Part shown: positions 52,856-61,950 of the stretch, piece after piece
Layout of the letters: every line of letters begins with the position of its first letter
How positions within the stretch are numbered: position 1 is the first letter of the stretch
Assembly: GCF_016756495.1 (NCBI RefSeq)
Contig: NZ_AP023243.1
Coordinates: 7,035,134 to 7,099,133 of the forward strand
DNA: 64,000 bases
Direction of reading: 5' to 3'
Source of the DNA: Mesorhizobium sp. 113-3-3
GTDB lineage: Bacteria > Pseudomonadota > Alphaproteobacteria > Rhizobiales > Rhizobiaceae
The notes under the pieces: model-generated
Seen by the model: only the letters and a program-made list of their open reading frames with translations
What the model was told of the DNA's origin: nothing
Databases searched by the model: none
Translations under genes and position numbers: made by a program

Positions 52856-54373
52856 TCACTTGTAGATGTAGCCGACAACGCCGTGGTACCGGCCGTTGGG
52901 CTTGTCGGTCTGCATGGTGCCGTAGACGCGATTGACCTTGCCAAGGAACATGGCGGCGCCGTCGCTGGCAGCGTTGAAATTGTCGTCCGGCTTGGCGAGA
53001 TCGTTGCGCGCCACCGGCTTCACCAGATAGGGCGTGATGATGATGACGAGTTCGGTCTCGTTGCGCACGAAATCCCTGCTGCGGAAGAGCGCGCCGAGCA
53101 CCGGGATCTTCGTCAACCCGGGTAACCCATTGACGGCTTGCCTGACATCGTCGCGAACCAGGCCGGCGATCATCATGGAGCCGCCCGAGGGCAGTTCGAC
53201 TGTCGTGTCCGCAAGACGCTTGCGCAGTGACAGGGCATTCATGCCGATACTGGTGTTTGACGTGGATGCCGAGGTGGATCCTTCGGTTGTCGGTTCGGAA
53301 ACCGAGGTTCTGACTTTCAGGCTTATGCGACCGGGCGACAAAACCACCGGCTGGAATTCCAGGCCGATGCCGTACTCGATCTTGTCAACGGAATAGTTCT
53401 TCAGGCCGGTCTGATTGCCGGTGGACACGTTGGCGCTGACCGAGGTCACCATATTGTATTCGCCGCCGACCTTGAAGGTCGCCTTCTCCCCAGACACGGC
53501 GGTCAAGGTCGGCTCGGCCAAGGTCTTCATGACCCCCGACTGCTCCATTGCGTTGATATAGGCCTGCAGCCCCGACGCGCTGATATTGAAGCCGGCATTC
53601 GACAACGGCTTGCCGAGGCCGGTGAAAGGGTCGCTGAGCGCGCCGTAGCTGATGCCATTGCTGCCGCCGGTGCCGACCATGTTGACGGCGAGCTGCTTCA
53701 TCACCGAGCGGCTGACTTCGGCGACCGTCACCTTGAGCGTGACCTGGTCGTCGCCGATGATCTGCAGAAGATTGACGATCTTCGAGACGCGGCGTTCCTG
53801 GTCGGGGTTGTTGATGTCGACACCGCCTTGAGCTGAGCCGCCAGCCGCGGTCTGCGAATACTGCCCGGTCGTTGCTTCACCGCCGGAGACGAAGATCGTC
53901 GCCAGGTCGACCGCCCGCTTTGCGTCCAGCGGCGTATCGACCGTTCCGGTCAAGACGACGTTGTCGTTCAGCAGTTCCACCTTGACGGCCGAGGTCGGCA
54001 GGAAGCGCCTGATGTAGTCTTCCAGGCCAGCGACATCGCGTTCGACGGCCAGATCCAGACTGGCGATCTGTTCGCCGTTCGGACCGAAGACGAAAATGTT
54101 GGTCTCGCCGACCGACTTGCCGAACAGATAGATGCGCCTTGCGGTGCGGGTTACCGCATCGGCGACGCTCGGGTTGGCGACGAGAATGTCATAGGCATCG
54201 CTCGGCAGATCTATGACCACCGATTTGTTGAGGCCAAGCTTGACGCGCTGGTTGGCTGTCGTGGCCGTCACCTGCGTGCTCTTCGCCTCGACAACGCCCT
54301 GCACATTCGTTCCGACGAGCAGCAGGCCGAATGCCGCGGCCACGATTGCCGGCAGTTTACCGCTTAGCCTCAT
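52856..54373 (-). CDS. cpaC: Tad pilus secretin CpaC (RcpA)
   Basis: 505-residue outer-membrane secretin. N-terminal signal, T2SS/T3SS pilus N-domain (KSVVIDLPSDAYDILVANPS), BON-type domain (VELLNDNVVLTGTVDTPLDA), and the C-terminal secretin core with KIEYGIGLEFQPVVLSPGRI, VELPSGGSMMIAGLVRDDVR and NETELVIIITPYLVKPVARN. Its start overlaps the cpaB stop (ATGA). Confidence 0.95.
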   Translation of the reverse strand: MRLSGKLPAIVAAAFGLLLVGTNVQGVVEAKSTQVTATTANQRVKLGLNKSVVIDLPSDAYDILVANPSVADAVTRTARRIYLFGKSVGETNIFVFGPNGEQIASLDLAVERDVAGLEDYIRRFLPTSAVKVELLNDNVVLTGTVDTPLDAKRAVDLATIFVSGGEATTGQYSQTAAGGSAQGGVDINNPDQERRVSKIVNLLQIIGDDQVTLKVTVAEVSRSVMKQLAVNMVGTGGSNGISYGALSDPFTGLGKPLSNAGFNISASGLQAYINAMEQSGVMKTLAEPTLTAVSGEKATFKVGGEYNMVTSVSANVSTGNQTGLKNYSVDKIEYGIGLEFQPVVLSPGRISLKVRTSVSEPTTEGSTSASTSNTSIGMNALSLRKRLADTTVELPSGGSMMIAGLVRDDVRQAVNGLPGLTKIPVLGALFRSRDFVRNETELVIIITPYLVKPVARNDLAKPDDNFNAASDGAAMFLGKVNRVYGTMQTDKPNGRYHGVVGYIYK

Positions 54374-55185
54374 TTCCTTGCCCCTACTTCGGAAACTTCG
54401 CCCGACTTGATCAGTCTCACCGTTCCCTTGCGACCATTGCCGGAAACGAGATAGTCGGCCTCGCCTAGATTCTTTTCCTGGGTATCCGCGACCGCGCGCA
54501 ACGCCAGCGTCAGGCGATCCGCCATCTGCTGTGCGACGGTGATGATCTCCGCCTGCTTGGGCGTCAGCTCCAGGGTGGCGGTCTGGCCTACCCTGGTCTT
54601 CTTGCCGTCCTCGTCTTCCTGGATCGTCTGGTCGATCGCCAGGACGCGGATGTTCTTGAGGATGGTCTCGGTGTTGAAACCGGTGCTGCCGCTGTTGGCA
54701 TCCGCCCTGCGGGTCATGATGACGTCGACGAAATCGTTTGGAAGGATGAAGCCGCCGGCCGAAGTGTCAGCCGATATGGTCGTGGCGACAGCCCGCATCC
54801 CGGAAGGCAGGATGGACGACATGAAGCTCTGCCCCTCGCCGATCAGCTTGGAACGCCGCACGGGCTCACCCGCATACATCGGCACGCGAGCGATCGACGC
54901 CTTCAATTTCTCCAGGGCGTCGGGAGCGTTGGCCTTGGTGATGAAATTCGGGTTGACGCCGTCGGCCGGCCAGGATTGCCAGGAAATGTTGTTTTGAAGT
55001 GCGTTGCCCATCGCGACATCGCCCGAGAGCACAAGCACGTCCTGCAGGGGCACGGCGGGAGCCTGGGGGCCGGAATCGACCACGATCTGGGGCGGTGGCG
55101 CGGCGACCATGTTTTTCGCCACATAGCCAGCGCCACCCGCCGCGGCCACCGCCACGCTCAGAATAATAAGTCGGGATGCTGGCAT
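54370..55185 (-). CDS. cpaB: Tad pilus assembly protein CpaB (RcpC)
   Basis: 271-residue periplasmic pilus assembly protein with a membrane anchor (LIILSVAVAAAGGAGYVAKN) and the SAF/CpaB region GNALQNNISWQSWPADGVNP, RSKLIGEGQSFMSSILPSGM and GGFILPNDFVDVIMTRRADA. The ATG at 55185 was chosen over 55242 because GAGG precedes it at nine bases and the N-terminus then starts with the anchor. It leads the long minus-strand tad operon. The 213 bases upstream (55186-55398) hold an AT-rich promoter island around 55255-55305. Confidence 0.92.
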   Translation of the reverse strand: MPASRLIILSVAVAAAGGAGYVAKNMVAAPPPQIVVDSGPQAPAVPLQDVLVLSGDVAMGNALQNNISWQSWPADGVNPNFITKANAPDALEKLKASIARVPMYAGEPVRRSKLIGEGQSFMSSILPSGMRAVATTISADTSAGGFILPNDFVDVIMTRRADANSGSTGFNTETILKNIRVLAIDQTIQEDEDGKKTRVGQTATLELTPKQAEIITVAQQMADRLTLALRAVADTQEKNLGEADYLVSGNGRKGTVRLIKSGEVSEVGARK

Positions 55186-55398
55186 CTGTCCGAACCTCGC
55201 CCTTGGCAAACCACGTAGCCAGGCCGGACTTTGCAGCGGCAATCGTCAAAACAAGGTTAATGTAATGCTTACGATCGTGATTAATTTAAGGTTTACATAA
55301 ATTAGACGGATCGCGCCGCCACGGGCTAAAGAGACCTTGCCGAGGCTCTTTCAAACCGGTCGGGCAATGCGGTCAGGGAAACGGAAATCAGATCGTGT

Positions 55399-55926
55399 TC
55401 AGCCGGCAAGCCTGGCCAGTGCCCACACCATCAATGGCGAATCCGGATAGGTCAACAGCCCGCCAAGACCGAGCGCGATCCCGTAGGGAATTCCGACCGA
55501 CTCTTCCGCGAAATGGCGCAGGAACGGATTGCGGCCGGTGATAACCGCCAGCGGCGACTTCCGGTAAAGCAGAATGGCGATCGTCAGCAGGCCGCCGATG
55601 AGCGTCGAGACAACAAGGTATTCGACGAGGTGGATGTTCAGCCCCATCCACACGGCCGTTGCCGCCAGCAGCTTGGCGTCGCCGCCACCCATACCACCCA
55701 TTGCGAACAGGCCGAACGTCACGGCAAGGACCAGGGCGCCGGCGGCGAAATGCCAACCATAGGCTGCCCATTCCATACCCGTCAGCGGCGCGACCAGCGC
55801 GAAGACGACGACAAGCAGCACCGACACGCGGTTGGCGATTGTCATCGACAGCATGTCGGAGATCGCCGCAAACAGCATGCAAAACGGAAAGACGACGAAG
55901 ATCAGGGCTTCAAGCATCGGCGCCAT
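55399..55926 (-). CDS. cpaA: Prepilin peptidase CpaA
   Basis: 175-residue A24-type prepilin peptidase, membrane protein with about six helices. Catalytic aspartates in the DMLSMTIANRV segment near residue 25 and GMGGGDAKLLAATAVWMG near residue 78 (GxGD motif). It processes the Flp pilin. It is separated by 213 bases from cpaB downstream and follows the pilin gene. Confidence 0.92.
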   Translation of the reverse strand: MAPMLEALIFVVFPFCMLFAAISDMLSMTIANRVSVLLVVVFALVAPLTGMEWAAYGWHFAAGALVLAVTFGLFAMGGMGGGDAKLLAATAVWMGLNIHLVEYLVVSTLIGGLLTIAILLYRKSPLAVITGRNPFLRHFAEESVGIPYGIALGLGGLLTYPDSPLMVWALARLAG

Positions 55927-56030
55927 GCCTATTGTTTACTGGCTCAATCTAGGATGGATCGATTAACGATTGATGAGGCCTGAAAAGGACATACGGCTCT
56001 GTCAGCCGCGACATCGACAGGCAACAATAA

Positions 56031-56059
56031 ACAGGGGCCGCCCGTGAGGCGGCCCCTGT
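56031..56059 (-). terminator. Hairpin after the Flp pilin gene
   Basis: A perfect 12-bp stem (56031-56042 and 56048-56059, loop of five) lies 36 bases after the pilin stop and before cpaA. Only a weak T-rich stretch (TTATTGTTG) follows on the minus strand. It is likely a partial terminator or mRNA stabiliser that makes pilin more abundant than cpaA. Confidence 0.7.
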
Positions 56060-56094
56060 CCGAAAGACAATCTGAACGTTCAGCAGTAAGCCGA

Positions 56095-56271
56095 TTAGCT
56101 GCCGCTTGAGTTCAGGGTGTTTCCGATGGTGGAGAACTTGGCGTTGATTGCATTGCCGAGAGCGCCGGCGCCGGTGATGATGGCGAGCGCGATGAGGGCG
56201 GCGATCAGACCATATTCGATAGCGGTCGCGCCGGATTCGTCCTTCACGAAACGTGCAAAAAGGTTAGACAT
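56095..56271 (-). CDS. Flp family type IVb pilin
   Basis: 58-residue Flp prepilin. Short basic leader MSNLFARFVKDESG, then cleavage before ATAIEYGLIAALIALAIITG, with the Glu at position 5 of the mature chain and the conserved Tyr of the Flp motif. Too short for most ORF lists but an unambiguous match. Promoter region upstream 56272-56628. Confidence 0.93.
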   Translation of the reverse strand: MSNLFARFVKDESGATAIEYGLIAALIALAIITGAGALGNAINAKFSTIGNTLNSSGS

Positions 56272-56417
56272 TCGAGAGCTCCTACTCCACGTGTTACAGC
56301 ACTTCCGTCAACTTCTGTGATGGTTGATCGGATGCTGCCAATCTAGGGAGAAGCTCTTTCGATCGGCTTAATAAACAGCCTTACCGATTCCTTTCCCGGC
56401 TCGAACGGAATGCGTGG

Positions 56418-56432
56418 TTAACTCGACGCTAA
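56418..56432. promoter_or_regulatory. CtrA-like site between pilin and secretin-N-domain gene
   Basis: TTAA-N7-CTAA at 56418-56432 in the 357-base divergent gap 56272-56628 between the Flp pilin and the next plus-strand pilus gene, one base from consensus. In Caulobacter pilA is activated by CtrA. A further TTAA occurs at about 56569. Nothing else is recognised in this gap. Confidence 0.35.
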
Positions 56433-56628
56433 GCGCTGGCTAATGTACTGTTTCGCAAGCCGATGCGGCAAAAGGCAAGGGCCTCGGGAAAGCCTGCGAC
56501 CGGCCCGGATCCGGGCCATGCGGGCGGCCACGCCGACTGCTACATCCGGCGCAGGCAAGCCGACTTAACCGTTGGTTCACCAATCTCGTTCATGTTCCGT
56601 TGAACAGTTTGCTTGCGGGAGCGCATCG

Positions 56629-57051
56629 ATGGCCGTGCAGAGATCTTCAATCCTGATTGCCGTGCTTCTTGCCGCCACGAGCGTGATCACGCCGGCCATG
56701 GCCGCCGCCGATATCGAAGTCACGATGAATCAGGCCAAGATCGTTAAATTGTCGCGCCCGGCAGATACGATCGTCGTCGGCAATCCGGCAATCGCCGATG
56801 CCTCCGTCCAGGACGCCTCGACGATCGTGCTCACCGGCAAGGGTTTCGGTGTCACCAATCTCGTCGTCCTCGACCAGGAGGGCAGCCCGATCGTCGACGC
56901 GCAGGTTACCGTCGTGCGGCAGGCTGCCTCGACGGTTCGCATTTACCGGCGTGCCGAGGTGCAGACCATGTCCTGCACGCCCTATTGCGAAAGCTCCTAC
57001 AAGAGCGAGGCTGAAAAATCCTCCGAGGCCGAGATGAGCGCAAGCAAATAA
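56629..57051 (+). CDS. Pilus assembly protein with secretin N-domain
   Basis: 140-residue exported protein: signal peptide (SSILIAVLLAATSVITPAMA), then a single T2SS/T3SS_pil_N domain (MNQAKIVKLSRPADTIVVGN, ASTIVLTGKGFGVTNLVVLD) like the N-terminus of CpaC, and a short Cys/Ser/Glu-rich tail (SCTPYCESS, SEAEKSSEAE). RBS GGGAG at about eight bases fixes the start ATG at 56629. A soluble relative of the secretin's periplasmic domain, it probably stabilises the pilus channel. Confidence 0.88.
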   Translation: MAVQRSSILIAVLLAATSVITPAMAAADIEVTMNQAKIVKLSRPADTIVVGNPAIADASVQDASTIVLTGKGFGVTNLVVLDQEGSPIVDAQVTVVRQAASTVRIYRRAEVQTMSCTPYCESSYKSEAEKSSEAEMSASK

Positions 57052-57189
57052 GCTGCGCCCCCGGCGGCCGTCCAGGTTACCGGCCGGTTAAGGCGCCGGC
57101 GCCGACTTTAACGATCATTCAAACCGGGCCTCAATTGGTTTGCGCTAATACACCCTGTCGGAACCGTCCAGGGGTGGCAGGAACAGGGC

Positions 57190-57783
57190 ATGGGCAACGA
57201 AGTCAGGTCGACAAGTCAGCACAAGGCGGAGCGCACCGGGTTTCTGACGCGCTTCGTTCGCAATCGCCGTGGCAGCACGGCCATCGAATTCGCGATACTT
57301 GCATTGCCGTTCGCCCTCCTCGTATTCGCCATCCTTGAAAGCTGCATCTCGTTTGCCGGGCAGGAGGTGATGGCCAACATCACCGACGACGTCGCTCGCC
57401 AGTTGCGCACCGGCCAGTTGCGGCCGGCCGATGTCGCGGGGGGCAAATTGACGACCTTGATCTGCGGCAGGCTGCAGATCATCGTCTCCTCCACGGATTG
57501 CCCGCAACAACTGCTCGTGGATCTTCGCGAGTATCCGACTTTCGCGGACGCGGCCACCGCGACCTTCAAGATCCAGGGCGGCAAAGTCGTGCTGATGCAA
57601 GGCACGAACTCACAGGATTTCGCAAACACGCCTGGCCTGGCGGAATCGAAGAATATGCTGCGGGTCTTCTACGCATGGCCTGTCATGACCGATCTGATGG
57701 CCAAGTCGATGGCCAATCTGAATGGTGGCAGGACGCTGCATTTTGCATCGGTGACCTGGCAGAACGAGCCGTTCGACAATTGA
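57190..57783 (+). CDS. TadE-like minor pseudopilin
   Basis: 197-residue TadE-type protein with a type IV-pilin-like N-terminus: NRRGSTAIEFAILALPFALL, cleavage expected after the Gly, then one membrane helix and a periplasmic region with cysteines (ICGRLQ, STDCPQQ). It precedes a second TadE-like gene by 35 bases and is transcribed with it. Confidence 0.9.
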   Translation: MGNEVRSTSQHKAERTGFLTRFVRNRRGSTAIEFAILALPFALLVFAILESCISFAGQEVMANITDDVARQLRTGQLRPADVAGGKLTTLICGRLQIIVSSTDCPQQLLVDLREYPTFADAATATFKIQGGKVVLMQGTNSQDFANTPGLAESKNMLRVFYAWPVMTDLMAKSMANLNGGRTLHFASVTWQNEPFDN

Positions 57784-57818
57784 GTTCGCAACGACCAGCA
57801 AGAAAAAAGGCAAATGCC

Positions 57819-58442
57819 ATGATGCGTGCGGGGGCACATCTGAAAATTGCGGAGTCCTGGAGCAGGACGATCGGATTCTGGTCCAATCGCAAGGGGGTCG
57901 CGGCGGTCGAGTTCGCGCTTATCGTTCCGATCCTGCTGGTCATGTACTTCATGACCATGGAGGCTTCGCAGGCCATCGAGACCAGCAAGAAGGTCAGCCG
58001 CATCGGCAGCATGGTTGCCGATCTCGTCACCCAGCAGCCGACCATCGTCAAGGCGGATCTCGACGCCATCATGAAAATCGGCACCTCGACCATTCAGCCC
58101 TACAATCGCTCGACGCCGAACATCACCATCACGGCAATACAGGTCACCACCGATACGCCGCCCAAGGTGAACGTGGTTTGGTCGCGCAAGGTGGTCAATG
58201 GCGTCTACAGCATCGCCACCACCCTGCCCGCAACCACCACGGTTCCGGCAACGCTGAGGGTCGCCGGCACCTTCCTTATCCGTGTCGAGAGCAATCTGGC
58301 CTACGCGCCGATTATCGGCTGGACGACGGACACCCAACAAAAGCTTGGACTGACCAAATCCCTCACCGCCACGATCCCGATGGGTGAGACCTACTATCTG
58401 CGCCCGCGCAGAAGCCTGACCATCCCCTGCAGCGATTGCTGA
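57819..58442 (+). CDS. TadE/TadG-like minor pseudopilin
   Basis: 207-residue relative of the preceding gene: NRKGVAAVEFALIVPILLVM at the N-terminus, then a helix and a soluble domain ending in IPCSDC. The start is ATG at 57819 or 57822; AAGG lies nine bases before. A full-length TadG with a von Willebrand A domain is not present here. Confidence 0.9.
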   Translation: MMRAGAHLKIAESWSRTIGFWSNRKGVAAVEFALIVPILLVMYFMTMEASQAIETSKKVSRIGSMVADLVTQQPTIVKADLDAIMKIGTSTIQPYNRSTPNITITAIQVTTDTPPKVNVVWSRKVVNGVYSIATTLPATTTVPATLRVAGTFLIRVESNLAYAPIIGWTTDTQQKLGLTKSLTATIPMGETYYLRPRRSLTIPCSDC

Positions 58443-58448
58443 AGACTT

Positions 58449-59372
58449 CTACCGCTGGCCACCATCGGCCGACAGCAGGCGCACGATAGCCTCCGCCGTC
58501 GCATAGTCCTTTAGGCCCACGGTCAGAAAGCCGCCGGAGTGTTTCGATTCCAGCAGATCGTAGACGTCCGGCGTCGTCGATTTGAGATTGGTGAGGAACA
58601 CGCTCAGCCGGCGTTTGGCTTCCGGGTCGAGATCGCTGCGCACGGCATGGGGACCGTATCTCAGCAAGCTCGACATCCAGACCACCTGGACGGCAGACGG
58701 CGAAAGGCCGGCCGCTTCAAGCCTGGCCTGCGTGCCGCCGGATAGCAGCGACTGGCCGTCGGCCGCGGCCCTCACCCAGCCGAACGAGGCGTCGGCCTGA
58801 CCGTCGACGAGCATGGTTTCCGCCGCGGATGCCGAGCCGGCATGGATCAGAAACGGCGCATCTTCGGCGATCTTGACGTGTTCGGCGGCCAGTTCCGCCA
58901 GCGGCAAGAGCGAGCCTCCGACGCTGTCCGGCGGCGGCATGGCGATCCGGTGCGTCTCCATCGCCGCCAGGCCGGACAACTTGCCGTCCCGTGTCAACAG
59001 CACGGAGCGGATGCCGGCCGCACCATCGGAATCGACGGGAGCGACAAGCGGCTCGATGCATCCACAACGCTGCAGCGCCGTCGCATAGGCCGTGGCCGAA
59101 TAGATGGCGTACTCGATCCGGGCGTTGGCCTGCGCCTCGATCAGTGCCGCGTAATCGCGCGCAACGACGAACTCCACCTTCATGCCAAGCGCATTGGTAA
59201 AGGACTGCGTCAACAGCGCCAGCCCCGGAACGGTGTTGCCGGCGCCAGGCTCGGCGACGATGCCGATGCGGAATGTGCCGATATCATCGCGCCAGTCGGC
59301 CCGCGCCGGATCACAGAAGAGCGCGCCGTGCATGACCACAAGGGCAGCACAGGCCTTCAGCGTGGCGTTCAT
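58449..59372 (-). CDS. PhnD-like periplasmic binding protein beside the tad locus
   Basis: 307-residue periplasmic protein of the PBP-like 2 / PhnD family: signal (ACAALVVMHGALFCDPARAD), then FRIGIVAEPGAGNTVPGLAL, RIEYAIYSATAYATALQRCG and MLVDGQADASFGWVR. No ABC permease or ATPase is adjacent. It is convergent with the second TadE-like gene, only six bases apart, so it may be connected with the pilus or just a neighbour. In other Rhizobiales such genes lie at Tad loci; function unknown. Confidence 0.8.
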   Translation of the reverse strand: MNATLKACAALVVMHGALFCDPARADWRDDIGTFRIGIVAEPGAGNTVPGLALLTQSFTNALGMKVEFVVARDYAALIEAQANARIEYAIYSATAYATALQRCGCIEPLVAPVDSDGAAGIRSVLLTRDGKLSGLAAMETHRIAMPPPDSVGGSLLPLAELAAEHVKIAEDAPFLIHAGSASAAETMLVDGQADASFGWVRAAADGQSLLSGGTQARLEAAGLSPSAVQVVWMSSLLRYGPHAVRSDLDPEAKRRLSVFLTNLKSTTPDVYDLLESKHSGGFLTVGLKDYATAEAIVRLLSADGGQR

Positions 59373-59450
59373 GACAAGACCGTCCTGCGTTTCCTTCGAT
59401 CCATGCCCAAGCCCGGTGCTTCGTGACGCTTTGTATCTCTGATTGTGCCT

Positions 59451-59612
59451 GTCGTTGTCCCAAAGCCGCTACGCAATTCTAGACGACATGGGGCTCTCAG
59501 CTCGTGCATCTCGTTGCCCCAAAACCGCTGCGCACTTTTGGGCGACATGCACTCTTGGCTTGTGCGTGTCGTTGCCCCAAAACCGCTGCGCACTTTTGGG
59601 CGACATGCACTG
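59451..59612. repeat. Three tandem copies of a ~58-bp rhizobial intergenic repeat
   Basis: Three copies begin near 59452, 59511 and 59569 (spacing 59 and 58 bases); copies 2 and 3 are almost identical over TCGTTGCCCCAAAACCGCTG and the following ~25 bases, copy 1 has diverged. Each contains an inverted core CCCAAAA...TTTTGGG able to form a hairpin. The element is typical of intergenic repeats in rhizobia. It fills the 335-base gap 59373-59707 before deoB; no gene is seen there. Confidence 0.88.
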
Positions 59613-59707
59613 GACTATCGCGCCAAGCCGTTGCCGTTTGGTTTCCGAATTGCCAATGCCGCCATGGAACCCTATGTCTGGGCGTCCAAACTGGCAACAA
59701 TGACCCG

Positions 59708-60949
59708 ATGGCGCGTGCTTTTCTCTTCGTCCTGGACTCTTTCGGCATCGGTGGCGCGGCCGACGCCGAACGCTATGGCGACGCCGGCGCCAACACGCTC
59801 GCGCATATAGCCGAAGCTTGCGCCGAAGGGCGCGCGGACCGCGAACGGCTTCGACAAGGGCCGCTGTTCGTCCCGCACATGGCATCGCTCGGGCTTGGCA
59901 AGGCGGCCGAGACGGCGACAGGATTGGGTTTTGCCCATTTCGGGACGGATCTGGCCGCCAATGCCTTCCATGGCGCGGCGCAGGAAGTTTCGAGCGGCAA
60001 GGACACCCCGTCCGGCCACTGGGAGATCGCGGGGCTGCCGGTGCTTTTCGACTGGGGTTACTTTCCCGATACGGTTCCCGCCTTTCCGGCTGATCTGACC
60101 GCGGCGATGATCCGCGAGGGCGAGGTGCCAGGCATTCTCGGCAACTGCCATGCGCCGGGCACCGAGATCATCGAACGGTTCGGCGAGGAACACATCCGCA
60201 CCGGCAAGCCGATCTGTTACACCTCCGTCGACTCGGTCCTGCAGATCGCCGCCCACGAAGTCCATTTCGGGCTCGAGCGGCTATATGAATTCTGCCAGGT
60301 GGTGCGCCGGCTGGTCGATCCGCTCAGAATCGGGCGCGTGATCGCGCGGCCGTTCGTCGGCGAGACCGCCGCCACCTTCCAGCGGACCTACAATCGCCAT
60401 GACTATGCGGTGCCGCCGCCGGAGCCAACCTTGCTCGACCGGCTGACGGCGCGGGGAAGCCGCGTCATCGCTGTCGGCAAGATCGGCGACATCTTCGCCC
60501 ATCGCGGGATTTCGGAAGTGCGCAAGGCCGCCGGCAACATGGCCATGTTCGACAAGGCGCTCGGTGCGATGGACGATGCCGGCGAAGGCGATCTCGTTTT
60601 CGCCAATTTCGTCGATTTCGACACTGAATTCGGCCATCGCCGCGATGTCGCCGGCTATGCCGCCGCGCTGGAGGCCTTCGACCGGCGGCTGCCGGAAGCA
60701 TTCGCGAAGCTGCGACAGGGCGACCTTCTCATGCTGACGGCCGACCACGGCAACGATCCGACCTGGCGAGGGACCGATCACACGCGTGAGCGCATCCCGG
60801 TGATCGGCATGGGACCGGGTCTGGCAGGTGGCGATATCGGACTGAGAACGACATTCGCCGATATCGGCGAAACCGTCGCCGAACACCTCGGGCTGGCGCC
60901 CGGCCGCCACGGTACTTCTTTCCATGCGATGATTGGCGGCCATGCCTGA
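59708..60949 (+). CDS. deoB: Phosphopentomutase
   Basis: Interconverts (deoxy)ribose 1- and 5-phosphate in nucleoside salvage. 413 residues of the alkaline phosphatase superfamily with metal sites: [20 protein letters not shown] at the N-terminus with the first Asp, [14 protein letters not shown] with the active Thr, and [20 protein letters not shown] with the C-terminal metal ligands. The ATG at 59708 gives the family N-terminus; the longer frame runs through the upstream repeats. It overlaps mutM by eight bases. Confidence 0.94.
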   Translation: MARAFLFVLDSFGIGGAADAERYGDAGANTLAHIAEACAEGRADRERLRQGPLFVPHMASLGLGKAAETATGLGFAHFGTDLAANAFHGAAQEVSSGKDTPSGHWEIAGLPVLFDWGYFPDTVPAFPADLTAAMIREGEVPGILGNCHAPGTEIIERFGEEHIRTGKPICYTSVDSVLQIAAHEVHFGLERLYEFCQVVRRLVDPLRIGRVIARPFVGETAATFQRTYNRHDYAVPPPEPTLLDRLTARGSRVIAVGKIGDIFAHRGISEVRKAAGNMAMFDKALGAMDDAGEGDLVFANFVDFDTEFGHRRDVAGYAAALEAFDRRLPEAFAKLRQGDLLMLTADHGNDPTWRGTDHTRERIPVIGMGPGLAGGDIGLRTTFADIGETVAEHLGLAPGRHGTSFHAMIGGHA

Positions 60950-61832
60950 ATTGCCCGAAGTCGAAACGGTCCGGCGTGGCCTGCAGCCGGTCCTGGAAGG
61001 TGCCCGTCTGGCCAAGGTCGAGGCGCGACGTCCAGACCTCCGGTTTCCCTTTCCCGAACGCTTTTCGGAAAGGCTGACCGGCAGGACCATAACGGCGCTT
61101 GGTCGCCGGGCCAAATATCTGACCATGCATGTGCAGGACGGCCCGGTGCTGATCTGCCATCTCGGCATGTCGGGTTCGTTTCGCATCGAGACCGACGACG
61201 ACGGCGGGACACCGGGCGTGTTCCACCACGAGCGCTCGAAAAGCACGGCGCACGACCATGTCGTGTTCGATGTCGTCGCCGCTAACGGCGCCCGGTCCCG
61301 CGTGATCTTCAACGACCCGCGCCGCTTCGGTTTCATGCTGTTTGCGGAAGGATCGCCGGAAACGCATCCGATGCTGGCCGGACTGGGCGTCGAGCCCACG
61401 GGCAACACGCTGGACGGCGTGCTGCTCGCCTCGTTGCTGAAAGGCCGCGGATCGCCGCTGAAGGCAGCGCTGCTTGACCAGAAGCTGATCGCGGGGCTTG
61501 GCAATATTTATGTGTCGGAGGCGCTTTGGCGCGCCGGCCTGTCGCCCCTGCGCGAGGCGGGCACCATCGCCAAGCCCGGCAAGAAGGCCAGACAACAAAG
61601 CGAACGCCTGGCCGAGGCGATCCGCTCGGTCATATCGGATGCCATCGCCGCCGGCGGGTCGTCGCTGCGCGACTACGTGCACACCGACGGATCGCTGGGC
61701 TATTTCCAGCATTCCTTCGCCGTCTACGACCGCGAGGGCGAGCCCTGCCCGAAGCCCGGCTGCGGCGGCCATATCGAGCGCGTCGTGCAGAGCGGACGCT
61801 CCACCTTCTATTGCCGGACCTGTCAGAGCTGA
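60942..61832 (+). CDS. mutM: Formamidopyrimidine-DNA glycosylase (Fpg/MutM)
   Basis: Base-excision repair enzyme that removes 8-oxoguanine. 296 residues: catalytic Pro and Glu in [27 protein letters not shown], the H2TH motif around [20 protein letters not shown] and a C-terminal zinc finger with CPKPGC and FYCRTCQ. The ATG at 60942 matches the family; the ATG at 60933 would extend it by three residues and lose the N-terminal proline position. Confidence 0.95.
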   Translation: MPELPEVETVRRGLQPVLEGARLAKVEARRPDLRFPFPERFSERLTGRTITALGRRAKYLTMHVQDGPVLICHLGMSGSFRIETDDDGGTPGVFHHERSKSTAHDHVVFDVVAANGARSRVIFNDPRRFGFMLFAEGSPETHPMLAGLGVEPTGNTLDGVLLASLLKGRGSPLKAALLDQKLIAGLGNIYVSEALWRAGLSPLREAGTIAKPGKKARQQSERLAEAIRSVISDAIAAGGSSLRDYVHTDGSLGYFQHSFAVYDREGEPCPKPGCGGHIERVVQSGRSTFYCRTCQS

Positions 61833-61838
61833 GTTAGA

Positions 61839-61905
61839 GCAATTCCAGGAAAAGTGGGAACGGTTTTCCCGGGAAAAGCGCATAACGCTTTCCCTTGGGA
61901 ATTGC
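61839..61905. repeat. Palindromic REP-like element between mutM and the enoyl-CoA hydratase gene
   Basis: The outer inverted arms GCAATTCC (61839-61846) and GGAATTGC (61898-61905) enclose GGTTTTCCCGGGAAAAGCGC and a second arm CGCTTTCCC. This is a common intergenic repeat type in rhizobial genomes (known from general rhizobial sequences). Fragments such as AAACGGTTCCAGGGAAAA near 7992 resemble it. Confidence 0.8.
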
Positions 61906-61950
61906 GTCAAAACAAAAAGATGGACCGGGGTCGAGCGAGGAGAAGCAGCC

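Noticed and set aside
59451..59612. CRISPR array
   Set aside because: Only three copies, diverged, with 58-59 base spacing and conserved sequence filling nearly the whole unit rather than unique spacers; no cas genes. The same reasoning excludes the octamer array at 5978-6072.
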